This document shows, piece after piece, positions 26,081 to 35,562 of a stretch of DNA of 64,000 nt. The stretch's first letter is position 1, and each line of letters begins with the position of its first letter. The stretch is from the NCBI GenBank assembly GCA_902790635.1, contig CADASN010000004.1, positions 87,428 through 151,427 on the forward strand, given 5' to 3'. This DNA comes from an uncultured Bacteroidia bacterium (GTDB taxonomy: Bacteria; Bacteroidota; Bacteroidia; Bacteroidales; UBA932). A program made the position numbers and the translations under genes. The notes beneath the pieces were generated by a model. That model was given only the letters and a program-made list of their open reading frames with translations, searched no databases and had not been told where the DNA came from.

Positions 26081-28687
26081 ATGGGAAAAAGGATACGATA
26101 TGGTCTGATCCTACTCTGCCTCGCGACCCTTTGCGGGCAGGCGGGCGCTGCGGTCATGGAGAGCAACCTGAGCTACCGGCGCTTCACGACACTCGACGCA
26201 CTGCCGCAGATGCAGACGGAAACGGTCTGGCAGGACTCCCGCGGCTATATCTATATCGGCACGCTCTCGGGTTTCGTCCGCTATGACGGCCTTTCGATGA
26301 AAACCTTCCTGGGCGGTCAGCGGGAGAATATCGTCATGTTCCGGGAAGCGGAAGGGAAGGTGCGCGCGATGGGATTCGTCCGGCAGTGGCGCGTCAAAGG
26401 CGACGAAGCGGAGATGTCCCAGATCGACCCGACCGGGCAGCTGCTGCTCAACAACCTCAACGCTGCCGACCTGCCTGCGGATTATGTCCTGCTGGAAGAC
26501 CGGCAGGAGCAGAACCGTGTGCTCTGCCGGCTCGGCGACGACGGTCCGGCAAAGGTGCTGGAGTCGCCGGTGCTGGACGACATGACCCCTGACCGTAAAT
26601 TGTATCTCGACTCGACGGGCGTCTATATCCCCACCCCCCGCGGGCTCTACGCTGCGCAGGGCGGCAAGGTCCGCGAACTCAGCGACAAACCCGACGTTTT
26701 CTCTTTAATCCGCACCGGTGGCGGACTCTTAGCCATCGCGGCCGACGGCATCTACCGACTCGCCGCGGACAGCCTGGTGCTCGTCTGCGCACACCGCTTC
26801 GAAGCCCCTGATTACGGCATCTCGGTTCGGGAGAACCAACAGGGGGAGCTCCTCCTCGCCGATTCGCACACGATCTGGCGCTACGACGGTACCGCCGGCG
26901 AACCCCTGCACCAACTCGCGACGGGCTTCAACCTCATCCGCGGAATCTTCATTGACAAATGGAACCGCCTGTGGGCAGCCACCTACCAGGGCGCGTACTG
27001 CTTCTTCCACTGCAACTTCACCAACCACCGCCTGACGGACCGCAACGACATCGCCCGGGCGATCGCCTTCTGCAACGGACAGCAGGTCCTGGGCACGCTC
27101 AACGGCAAGGTCATTGCCGACGGGCAGCTCATCAGCGAACTGGACGGCAACTTCTATGCGCCCGGTGCCGTCACCCTCGGCGACCGGGTCTACCTGGCGG
27201 GAAATGGTGACGTGGCCTCCGTCCAGGGCAACACGCTGCGATGGTTGGGACTGCCCGACGACCGCTACCGCTTCGTGGCCGGCACCGAGGACCACCTCAT
27301 CATCGGCACGCTCCGCAGCGTGCTGGAATACGATCCGGTCAGCGGCCGGCTCGACACGCTCTCCACCGGGATCGCGCATCCGTGGTGCGCCGCCCCCGGC
27401 TCGCAGGGACGCCTTTGGGTGAGCGGCAACCCCGGCCTGTTCTGCCTGACGCAGGAAGAAAACGGCGGCATATCCGCCGAAAAGCTGATCAGCACCCCGA
27501 CCACCCCGGTCATCACAGCCATGGCGGCCGACGACCGGGGCCGGGTCTGCTATGCGCTCGGCGACGCCCTCTATTTCATTTGCGACGAACAAATCAGCCC
27601 GATTACTGAACTAAACGCCGTTCTGGCAGGCCATGAGATCCGCTCCCTGCACATCTCGCCGCGGGGTTATCTGGTCGTCGCAGCCATCGATGGCCTGCTG
27701 GTCGCCAGCCTGGATGCGGCCGGCCGCACGCCGGACTTCCACTGGTTCGACGCGCGCAACGGCTTCACCACCATCGAGCCGCTGATGGGCGCGATGGCCG
27801 AGAGCGAAGACGGGACGGTCTGGCTGGCGGGGCTGGAGGACATGATCTCATTCCGCCCTGCAGATCTTTTGTCCGACAACCGGCAGTCCACCGTGGTAGA
27901 GAAGCCGCTTCCGTGGTGGCAGCGCTGGTGGGCGATCCTGATCGCAGTCGCCCTGCTCTCAGCAGTCGTCTGGGAACTGACCCGTTGGTCGGTGCAGCGG
28001 CAGACGCGCAAAAAGATGGCCCGCCTGGAGCGGGAGAAAGCCCAGAAAGAGCTGCAACTGCGCGCCGTCCGGCTGAAGGCCATCCCCCATTTCCACTCGA
28101 ACGTGCTCTCCAGCATCGAGTACTTCGTCATGAACAAATCCTCTGACGACGCTTCCTACTATCTCAAGCTCTACTCGGACTTCACCAACCAAACGCTGAC
28201 TGACATCGACCGCCCGGCCCGTCCGGTCTCGGGCGAAGTGGACTATGTGCGCCGCTATCTGGAATTGGAGCAGCTACGCTACGGAGAGCGCTTGCAGTAC
28301 CGGATCAACGTGGCCCCGGACGTGGACCAGAACGTACTGTTGCCCACCATGCTGCTCCACACCTACTGCCAGAACGCCGTCAAGCACGGCATCGCCTCCA
28401 AGGCCGGCGTAGGGACGGTGGAAGTCACTGTCAGCCGTCAGCAGCGGGACGGAGCGGACGGCGTACTCGTGTCGGTACGGGATGACGGGGTGGGACGCGC
28501 GGAGGCGGCCCGCTCCGGCAAGCGCTCGACCGGGCAGGGGCTGACCATACTCCGGCAGCAGATCGATTTGTACAACCAGGCCAACGCCCATCCCATCGTG
28601 CAGCAAGTGACGGACCTGACCGACGGTCAGGGTCGCCCCGCCGGCACGTGTTTCGAGACCTGGGTGCCGGCGGACTATCAATATTGA
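26081..28687 (+). CDS. sensor histidine kinase with periplasmic beta-propeller (LytS-type kinase domain)
   Basis: 868 residues. The start MGKRIRYGLILLCLATLCGQ gives a signal/anchor; the longer frame to 25988 would include the operator. Residues 30-600 contain propeller-like repeats (VWQDSRGYIYIGTLSGFVRY, IFIDKWNRLWAATYQGAY, ESEDGTVWLAGLEDMISF). One helix lies at about 615-635. The cytoplasmic part is a His_kinase (LytS) domain: AIPHFHSNVLSSIE with phospho-acceptor H670, the N-box HTYCQNAVKHG and ATP-lid DDGVG/GQGLTI. No Y_Y_Y domain is obvious. It pairs with the LytTR regulator six bases downstream and probably senses an envelope or glycan signal. Confidence 0.88.
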   Translation: MGKRIRYGLILLCLATLCGQAGAAVMESNLSYRRFTTLDALPQMQTETVWQDSRGYIYIGTLSGFVRYDGLSMKTFLGGQRENIVMFREAEGKVRAMGFVRQWRVKGDEAEMSQIDPTGQLLLNNLNAADLPADYVLLEDRQEQNRVLCRLGDDGPAKVLESPVLDDMTPDRKLYLDSTGVYIPTPRGLYAAQGGKVRELSDKPDVFSLIRTGGGLLAIAADGIYRLAADSLVLVCAHRFEAPDYGISVRENQQGELLLADSHTIWRYDGTAGEPLHQLATGFNLIRGIFIDKWNRLWAATYQGAYCFFHCNFTNHRLTDRNDIARAIAFCNGQQVLGTLNGKVIADGQLISELDGNFYAPGAVTLGDRVYLAGNGDVASVQGNTLRWLGLPDDRYRFVAGTEDHLIIGTLRSVLEYDPVSGRLDTLSTGIAHPWCAAPGSQGRLWVSGNPGLFCLTQEENGGISAEKLISTPTTPVITAMAADDRGRVCYALGDALYFICDEQISPITELNAVLAGHEIRSLHISPRGYLVVAAIDGLLVASLDAAGRTPDFHWFDARNGFTTIEPLMGAMAESEDGTVWLAGLEDMISFRPADLLSDNRQSTVVEKPLPWWQRWWAILIAVALLSAVVWELTRWSVQRQTRKKMARLEREKAQKELQLRAVRLKAIPHFHSNVLSSIEYFVMNKSSDDASYYLKLYSDFTNQTLTDIDRPARPVSGEVDYVRRYLELEQLRYGERLQYRINVAPDVDQNVLLPTMLLHTYCQNAVKHGIASKAGVGTVEVTVSRQQRDGADGVLVSVRDDGVGRAEAARSGKRSTGQGLTILRQQIDLYNQANAHPIVQQVTDLTDGQGRPAGTCFETWVPADYQY

Positions 28688-28693
28688 CACGAC

Positions 28694-29425
28694 ATGAACC
28701 GACTCAAGACCATCATCGTAGAGGACGAACGCCTGCCCCGCCTGTCCTTGCTGGCGAAACTGGAGGATCATCAGGAGGAACTGGAGATCGTCGATGCCTG
28801 CGAGGACTATGACTCTGCCCTGGAGAGCATCCTCCAGCACCGTCCCGACCTGCTCTTCCTCGATATCCAGCTGCATGGACGCGATTCCATCCAACTGCTC
28901 GAAGCGCTCCGGCAGACGATCTCCCTGCCCTATGTGATTTTCACGACGGCCTATTCGGACCGGGAGTATCTGATGAGCGCCATCAAGCTCTCCGCGGTCG
29001 ATTATCTGCTCAAGCCTGTCGGCAAAGCCGAACTCGCGCTCGCCATCGCGAAAGTCCGGGAACGGGCAAAAGCATCAGCTGCCACCCTTCCCGGAGGGCA
29101 GCAGCTGAAATTGAGTTTCAAGTCGGTGAACTGTAAACTATTCTTCCCGGCAGAGGACATCGCCTGGTTCAAGGCCGAAGGGAACTACGCCACCCTTGTC
29201 ACTTTTCACGGCGAACACCTGGTGCTGGAGAACCTCCTTTCGCTGGAGCAGCGGCTGCCGGGTGACCGTTTTCTCCGGGTGGACCGCAGTACGATTGTCA
29301 ACATCGGCCATGTCTGCCGGGTCGATCCGCAGCAGCATAGCTGCACATTGCGCTCGAGCGACGGCCGCACCCTGGAGCTGAAACTGTCGGGAAGCGGGAC
29401 GGAAGCCCTGCTCGCAGCCGTCTAG
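28694..29425 (+). CDS. LytTR-family response regulator
   Basis: 243 residues. The receiver domain has the acidic pocket VEDER, phospho-acceptor D57 in LLFLDIQL, TTAY and the conserved lysine in LLKPVGK. A short linker (about 120-135) leads to a LytTR DNA-binding domain: EDIAWFKAEGNYATLVTF, and FLRVDRSTIVNIGHV, a hallmark of the family. It is co-transcribed with the kinase. The 21-bp-spaced repeats upstream of the kinase are the obvious candidate target (inference). Confidence 0.92.
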   Translation: MNRLKTIIVEDERLPRLSLLAKLEDHQEELEIVDACEDYDSALESILQHRPDLLFLDIQLHGRDSIQLLEALRQTISLPYVIFTTAYSDREYLMSAIKLSAVDYLLKPVGKAELALAIAKVRERAKASAATLPGGQQLKLSFKSVNCKLFFPAEDIAWFKAEGNYATLVTFHGEHLVLENLLSLEQRLPGDRFLRVDRSTIVNIGHVCRVDPQQHSCTLRSSDGRTLELKLSGSGTEALLAAV

Positions 29426-30897
29426 TCCACGTAGACGTACCACTGCTCCTCGCTGAAGGGCTGGAGCTGGTCGCCCTGCTGGCGCAGGCCGAAGAGATTC
29501 TTGCTCTCGGGAGCCCCGTGGTTGAACCAGAGGATGACGTTGTCGTGCAGGTCGAACGCGACGCAGAGAAGGTCAGGAATACCGTAGGTACCGTCGTCGT
29601 CAACGTTCCAGGTACTTCCCTCGCCATACGACGGATCGAGTTCGGTCGTCTTCACGTACGTGGCCTTGAGCTTGCCGCCCTGCGTCCAGGCGATGACAAT
29701 CATCGCCTCGCCGTCCTTGGGCTCGAGTTCGAAGATACCCACGCGGCCATCCTCTTCGCGCAGATGGCCGATGTAACGGGACTGGAAGACCTTGCGGCCA
29801 TAACGGGTCTCGACCGCCTTGACGAGCGAAGCGCTCATCTGCTGCTCTTTCTCGCCCCCTTTCCAACGGCTGAACGGCGGGAAGCGGTGGAATGCCGCGA
29901 AGCGGCCCCCCATGACCAAGCCGATCACCTCGAATGCCTCATAACCGCGGAACATATCCTTCTTCACGGCGCTCGGTACGCGCATCTCGTAGTACACGCC
30001 CTGCATCTGGTCGGCAAGCATGGGGTTGTAGCCCCAGCGGGCCGACTCGTCCTTCAGACGGTCCTTGATGAAAGTCAGGGGTGCGTAATTGTGCTTGAAG
30101 AACATCCACAAGGGAGTATTCTGATCCCAATCATACACCTCTTCCTGACGTACGAACAACATGAAGTCGTTGCTGGGATAGATATAGCCGGGCAGGCTGT
30201 AACCGCTTTCCCAATAATAATGCATGCCGCTCCGGTAGAACGCGGACGGGCCAACATACTGCGTGCCGTGGTCCCAGACCACATCCGTCACGGCTTTGTT
30301 GCCCCAGAATGCCTTCTCGGCGATACCTGCCACCCGCAGGTCCTTGCCTTGCACGCTGACGGTTTCCGGCACCTGGATCGTCCCGGCATAGCGGCCGCCC
30401 GCACAAAGCTCCAGCTCTGTCGCTTCGGAGACATACCTGTACATGAATCCCTTGGTATCAGGGACATAAGCGCCAAGCCGCTCATACTCGCCCATCAGGG
30501 TCATCCCCTTCTCGAAAGGGGACCCGCCGGCGCCGAAATTCTCGGTGATCACCAATTTGTCGGCAGAGACGAGATTGGCTTCAAAGGTGTAGTCCAACAC
30601 GTCGGACCGCAGGCTGCGACGGAATCTGCTGCCCTCCGCGGGAATCCACTCCCCGTTCTCCGTACCGAACTGGGCCGTCACACCGTCGGCGCGGTCGAGC
30701 TTGATCTCGAACCACACGTTGCCGCTGCCGTCAAAGATCACGGAAATCTGCCCGCTGCGGGCCTGTTCCCCCTCTTCGGGGTCCGCCACCTTGCGGAACA
30801 CCCCGCCGGCAGCCTCTACGTTCGGCTGCGCCTGCAGGGCGAAGACACCGGCCGCGAAGAGCGACAGCGCCAGGGTCATCATTCTAAAAATCTTCAT
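29422..30897 (-). CDS. secreted protein with one BspA-like leucine-rich unit
   Basis: About 491 residues from MKIFRMMTLALSLFAAGVFALQAQ, a signal peptide (a start at 30906 is also possible). A segment VAGIAEKAFWGNKAVTDVVW followed by YVGPSAFYRS looks like one BspA-type leucine-rich repeat. The rest, including GGRFAAFHRFPPFSRWKG, is not recognised. It overlaps the upstream lipoprotein by about 14 bases and the convergent regulator gene by 4. Envelope location is supported by the signal; function is unknown. Confidence 0.6.
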   Translation of the reverse strand: MKIFRMMTLALSLFAAGVFALQAQPNVEAAGGVFRKVADPEEGEQARSGQISVIFDGSGNVWFEIKLDRADGVTAQFGTENGEWIPAEGSRFRRSLRSDVLDYTFEANLVSADKLVITENFGAGGSPFEKGMTLMGEYERLGAYVPDTKGFMYRYVSEATELELCAGGRYAGTIQVPETVSVQGKDLRVAGIAEKAFWGNKAVTDVVWDHGTQYVGPSAFYRSGMHYYWESGYSLPGYIYPSNDFMLFVRQEEVYDWDQNTPLWMFFKHNYAPLTFIKDRLKDESARWGYNPMLADQMQGVYYEMRVPSAVKKDMFRGYEAFEVIGLVMGGRFAAFHRFPPFSRWKGGEKEQQMSASLVKAVETRYGRKVFQSRYIGHLREEDGRVGIFELEPKDGEAMIVIAWTQGGKLKATYVKTTELDPSYGEGSTWNVDDDGTYGIPDLLCVAFDLHDNVILWFNHGAPESKNLFGLRQQGDQLQPFSEEQWYVYVD

Positions 30898-32239
30898 ATC
30901 CTGCATCTGCTTCTGAATCCATTATCCTAGCATCCCGGAACTCCGTCCCGGAAGGGAACACGTCAGACCCGGAGAGGTCGACCACATAGGACAAACCCTT
31001 CTCGCGGGCCGTGAAAGTACCTGTGCGGACCGTTTCGTCCGTCACGTCGTTGCCGTCTTCGAAACGGCTGTAGGTAGTCTGGCGGAACGCGAACTTGAAG
31101 ACATCGTCTTCGGACTCCAGTTCCTGGAAATAACCATTGCACATCTCGGCCCTGTCGGGCGAGAAGGAGCGGAACGCGAACTGCCAGTCCGGCGTGAGGA
31201 TTACCTCGAATTCCCCGTCTTCCCGGGGAGCGCGGTACACGCCGTAATTGGCAAAATACGGGATCTCCGTACGGCCTCCGCGGGCATCCAGGGCAAAGAC
31301 GGACTGGTATTCGTAGAAGGTCTCACCGGACTCCGGGTCCACCCATTCGCCGGCAGGACCGCTCTCGAAGCCCGTGGCATCCTTGATGCCCGGAAGGGCG
31401 TCGCTGAGGTCGGGTCCGCCGTACTGGCTGGCGAAGAGAACGCTGCTCATCTTGACATCGCCATTGTCCATCACGACACAGACAACGGGGTTGTAGTCCT
31501 GTCCGATGTCGCCCAGGAACACACCTTTGCACAAGCCGTTGATGCCGCCGAAGGTCTTGTCCCCGTCGGCCAGCACGATGGATTCCTCGGGATAGCCGAG
31601 TTGCGTGAGCGGTTCGGTCGAACTCGTGAGGATGGGCTGGCCAGCCTCCAGACGCACGCTGATGCCCAGGTCCCCGCCGTCGAAGATCTCTCCATAGTCG
31701 AAGGAGGTGAAGCCTTTCATCGGCTCCGGCATGGGCAAGGAGATATCGTGGACGCTCCCGTCGCCGGGGACGACCAGGGAGCCGCTGGTGTCGATCGCGG
31801 GCGTGTAGAGCGCCGCATGGCCCTCGTTGTCCACGATACTGATCAGGCTGTTCTCTTCATACCAATTGTTGAGGAGCAGCACCGGCTTGCCTTCTTCGCT
31901 GCGGTAATACACTTCCCGGTTCTCGTCGGTGACATACTCGCCGTCCTCGTTGACGGCGAGGGAAGCCATCGGATCCCGCGGGATGACCAGATAGATCTGA
32001 CGGCCTACGCCACAGTCCACCTTGGCAGCCTCCACGATCTGCGGATACTTCTTGGTCAACTGCAGATAGGAAGGAGCGTTCTCAAATGCGCTGAACGAGT
32101 CATAGTAGCCCAGGAACCCCACGGCCACCATTTCGCCTTCCTGCCAATCGATATCGACCGGACCGGCGGGCTGGCCCGAACAAGCGACAAGGGCTGGCAG
32201 CAACAAGGCTGCCAGCCCAAGATAGAATCGTTTGCCCAT
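30884..32239 (-). CDS. lipoprotein of unknown function
   Basis: 451 residues from MGKRFYLGLAALLLPALVAC, with a clear lipobox LVAC. This start leaves one base to the preceding stop; a start 12 bases earlier is possible. The mature protein is acidic with no domain I recognise; FLGYYDSFSAFENAPSYLQL near the N-terminus suggests an ordered domain. It lies between the TMEM43-like gene and the secreted LRR-like gene in one operon. Confidence 0.6.
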   Translation of the reverse strand: MGKRFYLGLAALLLPALVACSGQPAGPVDIDWQEGEMVAVGFLGYYDSFSAFENAPSYLQLTKKYPQIVEAAKVDCGVGRQIYLVIPRDPMASLAVNEDGEYVTDENREVYYRSEEGKPVLLLNNWYEENSLISIVDNEGHAALYTPAIDTSGSLVVPGDGSVHDISLPMPEPMKGFTSFDYGEIFDGGDLGISVRLEAGQPILTSSTEPLTQLGYPEESIVLADGDKTFGGINGLCKGVFLGDIGQDYNPVVCVVMDNGDVKMSSVLFASQYGGPDLSDALPGIKDATGFESGPAGEWVDPESGETFYEYQSVFALDARGGRTEIPYFANYGVYRAPREDGEFEVILTPDWQFAFRSFSPDRAEMCNGYFQELESEDDVFKFAFRQTTYSRFEDGNDVTDETVRTGTFTAREKGLSYVVDLSGSDVFPSGTEFRDARIMDSEADAGYEDF

Positions 32240-32240
32240 A

Positions 32241-33467
32241 TTATTCGGCATCGGTCTTCGGAGCCTCGGGAGCTGCAGGAGTCACGGTCACCTCGGGGGC
32301 TGCGGGAGCCGCAGGGGCAGCAGGGGCCTCGGGAGCCGGCTCGGGTGCTTTCTTGCTCTTCGTGATGAGGAACGCCACCAGCAGGCAGATGACCACGGCC
32401 AGTACGATGGCCAGTACCGGCCTCCAGACCACCCAGGCTACCAGGATCACGAGCAACGCCCAGATGAAACCGACGACAGCGGTCACCAGGTTGATACCCA
32501 GTTCGCCGACCTTGGCCAACGGCGGGAGGACCTTGAGGATCGTGACGAGGATGCTGAACATCGCACGGAGAGCAGCGATGATGAGGATGATGCCGAGGAT
32601 ACGGATGAGCCAGAGCATGAACTTGTTGGCTGCCTTCTGGGCCTCATACATCTCCTCCATCGAACGGTTGCCCATCGACAGGACGCAGAGGGATTTGCCG
32701 TTCTTGTGGGTATAGGGCTCGAACGTATTGCCTTTGACCTTGGCCAGGATAGAGGCGGTGCCGCCGTCGGCCTGCATGAAGGTCACGCGGACATCACCGA
32801 CCGCCGGGGAGTTCGGGGTGCCGTAGTAGAGCACATTGCCCTGGGCGAAGACCTCGTAGCCGTCACCGAGGGACTGCGGCAGGTTCACGGGCGTCTCCGC
32901 GGGGATAGAGCGGACCAGGTTGTCCGGCAGGACATAGCCGCCGTAGCTGACATTCTTGGCAGCGAACGAGGCATCCTCGATCGTAGTGCGCACGGTGTTG
33001 GCACCCTGATAGTCAGGATCATGGAAGTTATTGGAATTGACCGGGCTGCCCACCCATTCCTTCGAATAGGTGTAGGTCGTGACGGTCTCCTGGCCACCGC
33101 CGATCTTGTCCTTCGACTCGGAAGTGGAATGCTCCACCCACTGATAATACTCGACCTCACGCGTCAGGCGGATGGCATTGACCTGGATCCCGTAAGTAGG
33201 ATCGGTCAGGATCTCGTCGGTCTTGGCATCGGCCACGGCATGGATCAGCTTGCCGTTGAGGGAAGCATCCACCGTGGAGATGTCGGCGACGTCCACGCAC
33301 TCCTTCTCGGAGTCCTTGAGCATCTTGGAGGTTTTCACAGCACGTCCCTCGTTCCACCACAGGAGGGCGGTAGCGGCGACGAAGAGCACCAGGCCGGTCA
33401 CAATCCCGCGTGCGGAATTGCCGAGACGCTGGCCATAGCTTGTCTTGGTAACTTCTTGATAGGCCAT
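32241..33467 (-). CDS. TMEM43-family membrane protein
   Basis: 408 residues. The N-terminal helix GIVTGLVLFVAATALLWW is followed by NEGRAVKTSKML, the TMEM43 family signature. A large extracytoplasmic part and about four C-terminal helices (about 285-375) follow, and the last 40 residues are Pro/Ala/Glu-rich (APEAPAAPAAPAAP). The family is named after a human nuclear-membrane protein; the bacterial role is unknown. First gene of a three-gene envelope operon. Confidence 0.8.
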   Translation of the reverse strand: MAYQEVTKTSYGQRLGNSARGIVTGLVLFVAATALLWWNEGRAVKTSKMLKDSEKECVDVADISTVDASLNGKLIHAVADAKTDEILTDPTYGIQVNAIRLTREVEYYQWVEHSTSESKDKIGGGQETVTTYTYSKEWVGSPVNSNNFHDPDYQGANTVRTTIEDASFAAKNVSYGGYVLPDNLVRSIPAETPVNLPQSLGDGYEVFAQGNVLYYGTPNSPAVGDVRVTFMQADGGTASILAKVKGNTFEPYTHKNGKSLCVLSMGNRSMEEMYEAQKAANKFMLWLIRILGIILIIAALRAMFSILVTILKVLPPLAKVGELGINLVTAVVGFIWALLVILVAWVVWRPVLAIVLAVVICLLVAFLITKSKKAPEPAPEAPAAPAAPAAPEVTVTPAAPEAPKTDAE

Positions 33468-33516
33468 AATACTTTAGATTTAAGAATTAGTGAATTGCAC
33501 GTTATGTTCGTCCGGA

Positions 33517-34770
33517 TCAGCCGCGGATGGCCGCGATACCCGGCAGGTCTTTGCCTTCGAGGGCCTCGAGCATGGCACCGCCGCCGGTGGAGACATAGCT
33601 CACCTTGTCGGCATAGCCCATCTGGGTCACGGCTGCGACGGAGTCGCCACCGCCCACGAGCGTGTAGGCTCCCTTCGCCGTGGCTTCGGCGAGGTCTTCG
33701 GCGATCTGGAGCGTACCCTTGGCGAAGTTCGGCATCTCGAACACGCCGACGGGACCGTTCCACAGGATGGTCTTGGAGTTGAGGATCGCATCCTTCCAGG
33801 CCGCGAGGGTCGCCGGTCCGACATCCATGCCCTCCCAACCGTCGGGAATCTCGGTGGAAGGAACGACCTTGCTGTTGGCTTCGTTGCTGAATTCATCCGC
33901 AATGACGGTCTCCTTGGGGAGATAGATGGCCACGCCTTTCTCCTTCGCCTTGGCGAGGATCTCGAGTGCCTGCGGCATCAGGTCATCCTCATGCAGGGAG
34001 TTGCCGATGGTGCCGCCCTGGGCCTTGATGAAGGTGTAGCTCATGCCGCCGCCGATGATCAGGTTGTCCACCCGCTCGAGCATGTTCTCGAGCACGGCAA
34101 GCTTCGATGAGACCTTGGCGCCGCCGATGATGGCGGTGAAGGGACGGCGGGCGTTCTTGAGGACATTGTCGATGGCCTTGATCTCACCTTCCATCAGGTA
34201 GCCGAACATCTTGTCGTTGGGGAAGTAGTCGGCGATGAGGGCGGTGGAGCCATGGGCGCGGTGAGCCGTACCGAAAGCATCGTTGATGTAGCAGTCAGCA
34301 TAGGAGGCGAGGGTCTTCACGAAGTCCTTCTGGCTCTCCTTGACGGCCTTCTTGGCCGCTTTCTTCTCCTCTTCGGAAGCATCCTCGGCGAGTCCGCGGG
34401 GTTTGCCTTCCTCCTCGGCATAGAAGCGGAGGTTCTCGAGAAGCAGGGCTTCGCCCGGCTTGAGGGCGGCGACTTCCGCCTGGGCCTTCTGGCAGTCAGG
34501 GGCGAACTTGACGGGGGCGCCGAGGCATTCGGCCACATGGTCCACGATGTGCTTCAGGGAATACTTGTCCGTCACGCCCTTGGGACGTCCGAGGTGGGAC
34601 ATGATGATGAGGGAACCACCCCCGGCGAGGACCTTCTTGAGGGTCGGCATCGCCCGGCGGATGCGGGTGTCGTCAGTAATCTCGAAATTCTCGTTGAGGG
34701 GAACGTTGAAATCTACGCGCACGATCGCCTTCTTGCCGGCGAAATCGTAGGAATCGATGTTTTGCTGCAT
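33517..34770 (-). CDS. pgk: phosphoglycerate kinase
   Basis: 417 residues. Glycolytic kinase converting 1,3-bisphosphoglycerate and ADP to 3-phosphoglycerate and ATP. Signatures are [67 protein letters not shown] and [12 protein letters not shown]. An insert with [15 protein letters not shown] (about 140-160) is common in Bacteroidota. The start [10 protein letters not shown] is chosen because the upstream extension crosses the promoter. Monocistronic. Confidence 0.97.
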   Translation of the reverse strand: MQQNIDSYDFAGKKAIVRVDFNVPLNENFEITDDTRIRRAMPTLKKVLAGGGSLIIMSHLGRPKGVTDKYSLKHIVDHVAECLGAPVKFAPDCQKAQAEVAALKPGEALLLENLRFYAEEEGKPRGLAEDASEEEKKAAKKAVKESQKDFVKTLASYADCYINDAFGTAHRAHGSTALIADYFPNDKMFGYLMEGEIKAIDNVLKNARRPFTAIIGGAKVSSKLAVLENMLERVDNLIIGGGMSYTFIKAQGGTIGNSLHEDDLMPQALEILAKAKEKGVAIYLPKETVIADEFSNEANSKVVPSTEIPDGWEGMDVGPATLAAWKDAILNSKTILWNGPVGVFEMPNFAKGTLQIAEDLAEATAKGAYTLVGGGDSVAAVTQMGYADKVSYVSTGGGAMLEALEGKDLPGIAAIRG

Positions 34771-34813
34771 ATCGCTATAAGGTGTTAAATTGAATCCGCT
34801 TGTTTCCAGAATA

Positions 34814-34821
34814 CAAATATA
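34814..34821 (-). promoter_or_regulatory. -7 box of pgk
   Basis: TATATTTG on the minus strand, 44 bases before the pgk ATG. No TTG at the -33 position. Confidence 0.6.
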
Positions 34822-34893
34822 TAAAATAATTTGATTACTTGTTCGCACTAGTCTGAACGGGGGGCTTTCTCTCCCCGACAACCCCTTTCCTTC

Positions 34894-34975
34894 TTTTCAG
34901 TCATCCCGCCAGAAAGGCACTTCGTCATCCCCGGACCCCACTTCGTCATAATGCCCCTTCCGCCGGTTTCACCGA
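34894..34975 (-). promoter_or_regulatory. second copy of the TGACGAAG repeat region, inverted
   Basis: Read on the minus strand, GGTGAAAC-GGCG-AAGGGGCATT is followed by TGACGAAGTG (34948), TGACGAAGTG (34927) and a degenerate TGACTGAAAA (34903). The order and about 26 bases of leading sequence match 25963-26040. It lies 70-150 bases upstream of the pgk -7 box, further than at the kinase gene, so its target is unclear. Confidence 0.5.
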
Positions 34976-35014
34976 TCTGGGAGAGCCCATAATAAGTTCC
35001 TTGTTACCAATCAA

Positions 35015-35260
35015 CTACTGCCAGGAGCTAATATCGGGCTGTTTTGCCCCTGGCGACACGTTTCCGCCGCCGGGGGCAAAATCAATTACCCCTGCCCCTG
35101 GCAAAAACAAATCAACATCTTCTCCGAGTTTAGAGTGGTACAGCAGAAGCGGAGTACCTCCGAATAGCAGGTAAGCGGCGTAAGATGATAAGGTCCTTAC
35201 CCACCGAGTTCCAAGGCGTAGAAGATCAAACGATTGACCATCAACCAACAGCAAAAACAC
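35015..35260 (-). pseudogene. possible remnant of an AbiEii-type nucleotidyltransferase
   Basis: An 81-residue open stretch contains YLLFGGTPLLLYHS followed by KLGEDVDLF. This matches the GGTxLxL...H..S.DvDLF core of the AbiEii/AbiGii toxin nucleotidyltransferase family. The sequence breaks off into a Gly/Pro-rich nonsense tail after DVDLFLPG. No partner antitoxin is present. Probably a decayed toxin-type gene. Confidence 0.4.
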
Positions 35261-35427
35261 GGGTACTATTTTCGAATACCCGTGTTTTCATTTATTATTG
35301 AAAATCAGCGAATTTGTATGCCACGCCATACAACGGAGTTGAGGGGAAGGGGTGGCGTAGTGATTCAAACTACTAACTATCAATCAATAACAAAAACACG
35401 GGTACTATTTTCGAGTACCCGTGTTTT
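35254..35427. repeat. 139-bp tandem duplication carrying two terminator-like hairpins
   Basis: AAAACACGGGTA...TACCCGTGTTTT occurs at 35254-35288 and again at 35393-35427 with almost the same loop (CTATTTTCGA). Flanks also agree in part (CATTTAT, TATGCCAC/CATACCAC). Each hairpin is A-rich before and T-rich after the stem, as in a bidirectional terminator. Confidence 0.75.
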
Positions 35428-35562
35428 CATTTATCGTTAGTGATCACCGGATTCGCATACCACGGCACAAAGTAATATTATGAGGAAAGATTTGGAGCGC
35501 AGCGACCGAGGAGGTGCGGGGGATTCTTCCCCGGATCATAAAGCCCGGTACGGCCCGGTCAA

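Larger units (their letters stand above)
34976..35562. other. largely non-coding decayed patch
   Basis: Between pgk and yidD about 590 bases lack an intact gene. They hold a remnant of a nucleotidyltransferase-like gene (35015-35260), two near-identical hairpins 139 bases apart, and from 35480 a GC-rich stretch with GGAGCGCAGCGACCGAGGAG that resembles the style of the dispersed repeats. AT content is higher than in flanking genes. Confidence 0.6.

Noticed and set aside
35234-35440. Plus-strand frame spanning the two hairpins
   Set aside because: Its repeated look comes from the duplicated hairpins; no start signal and no homology.
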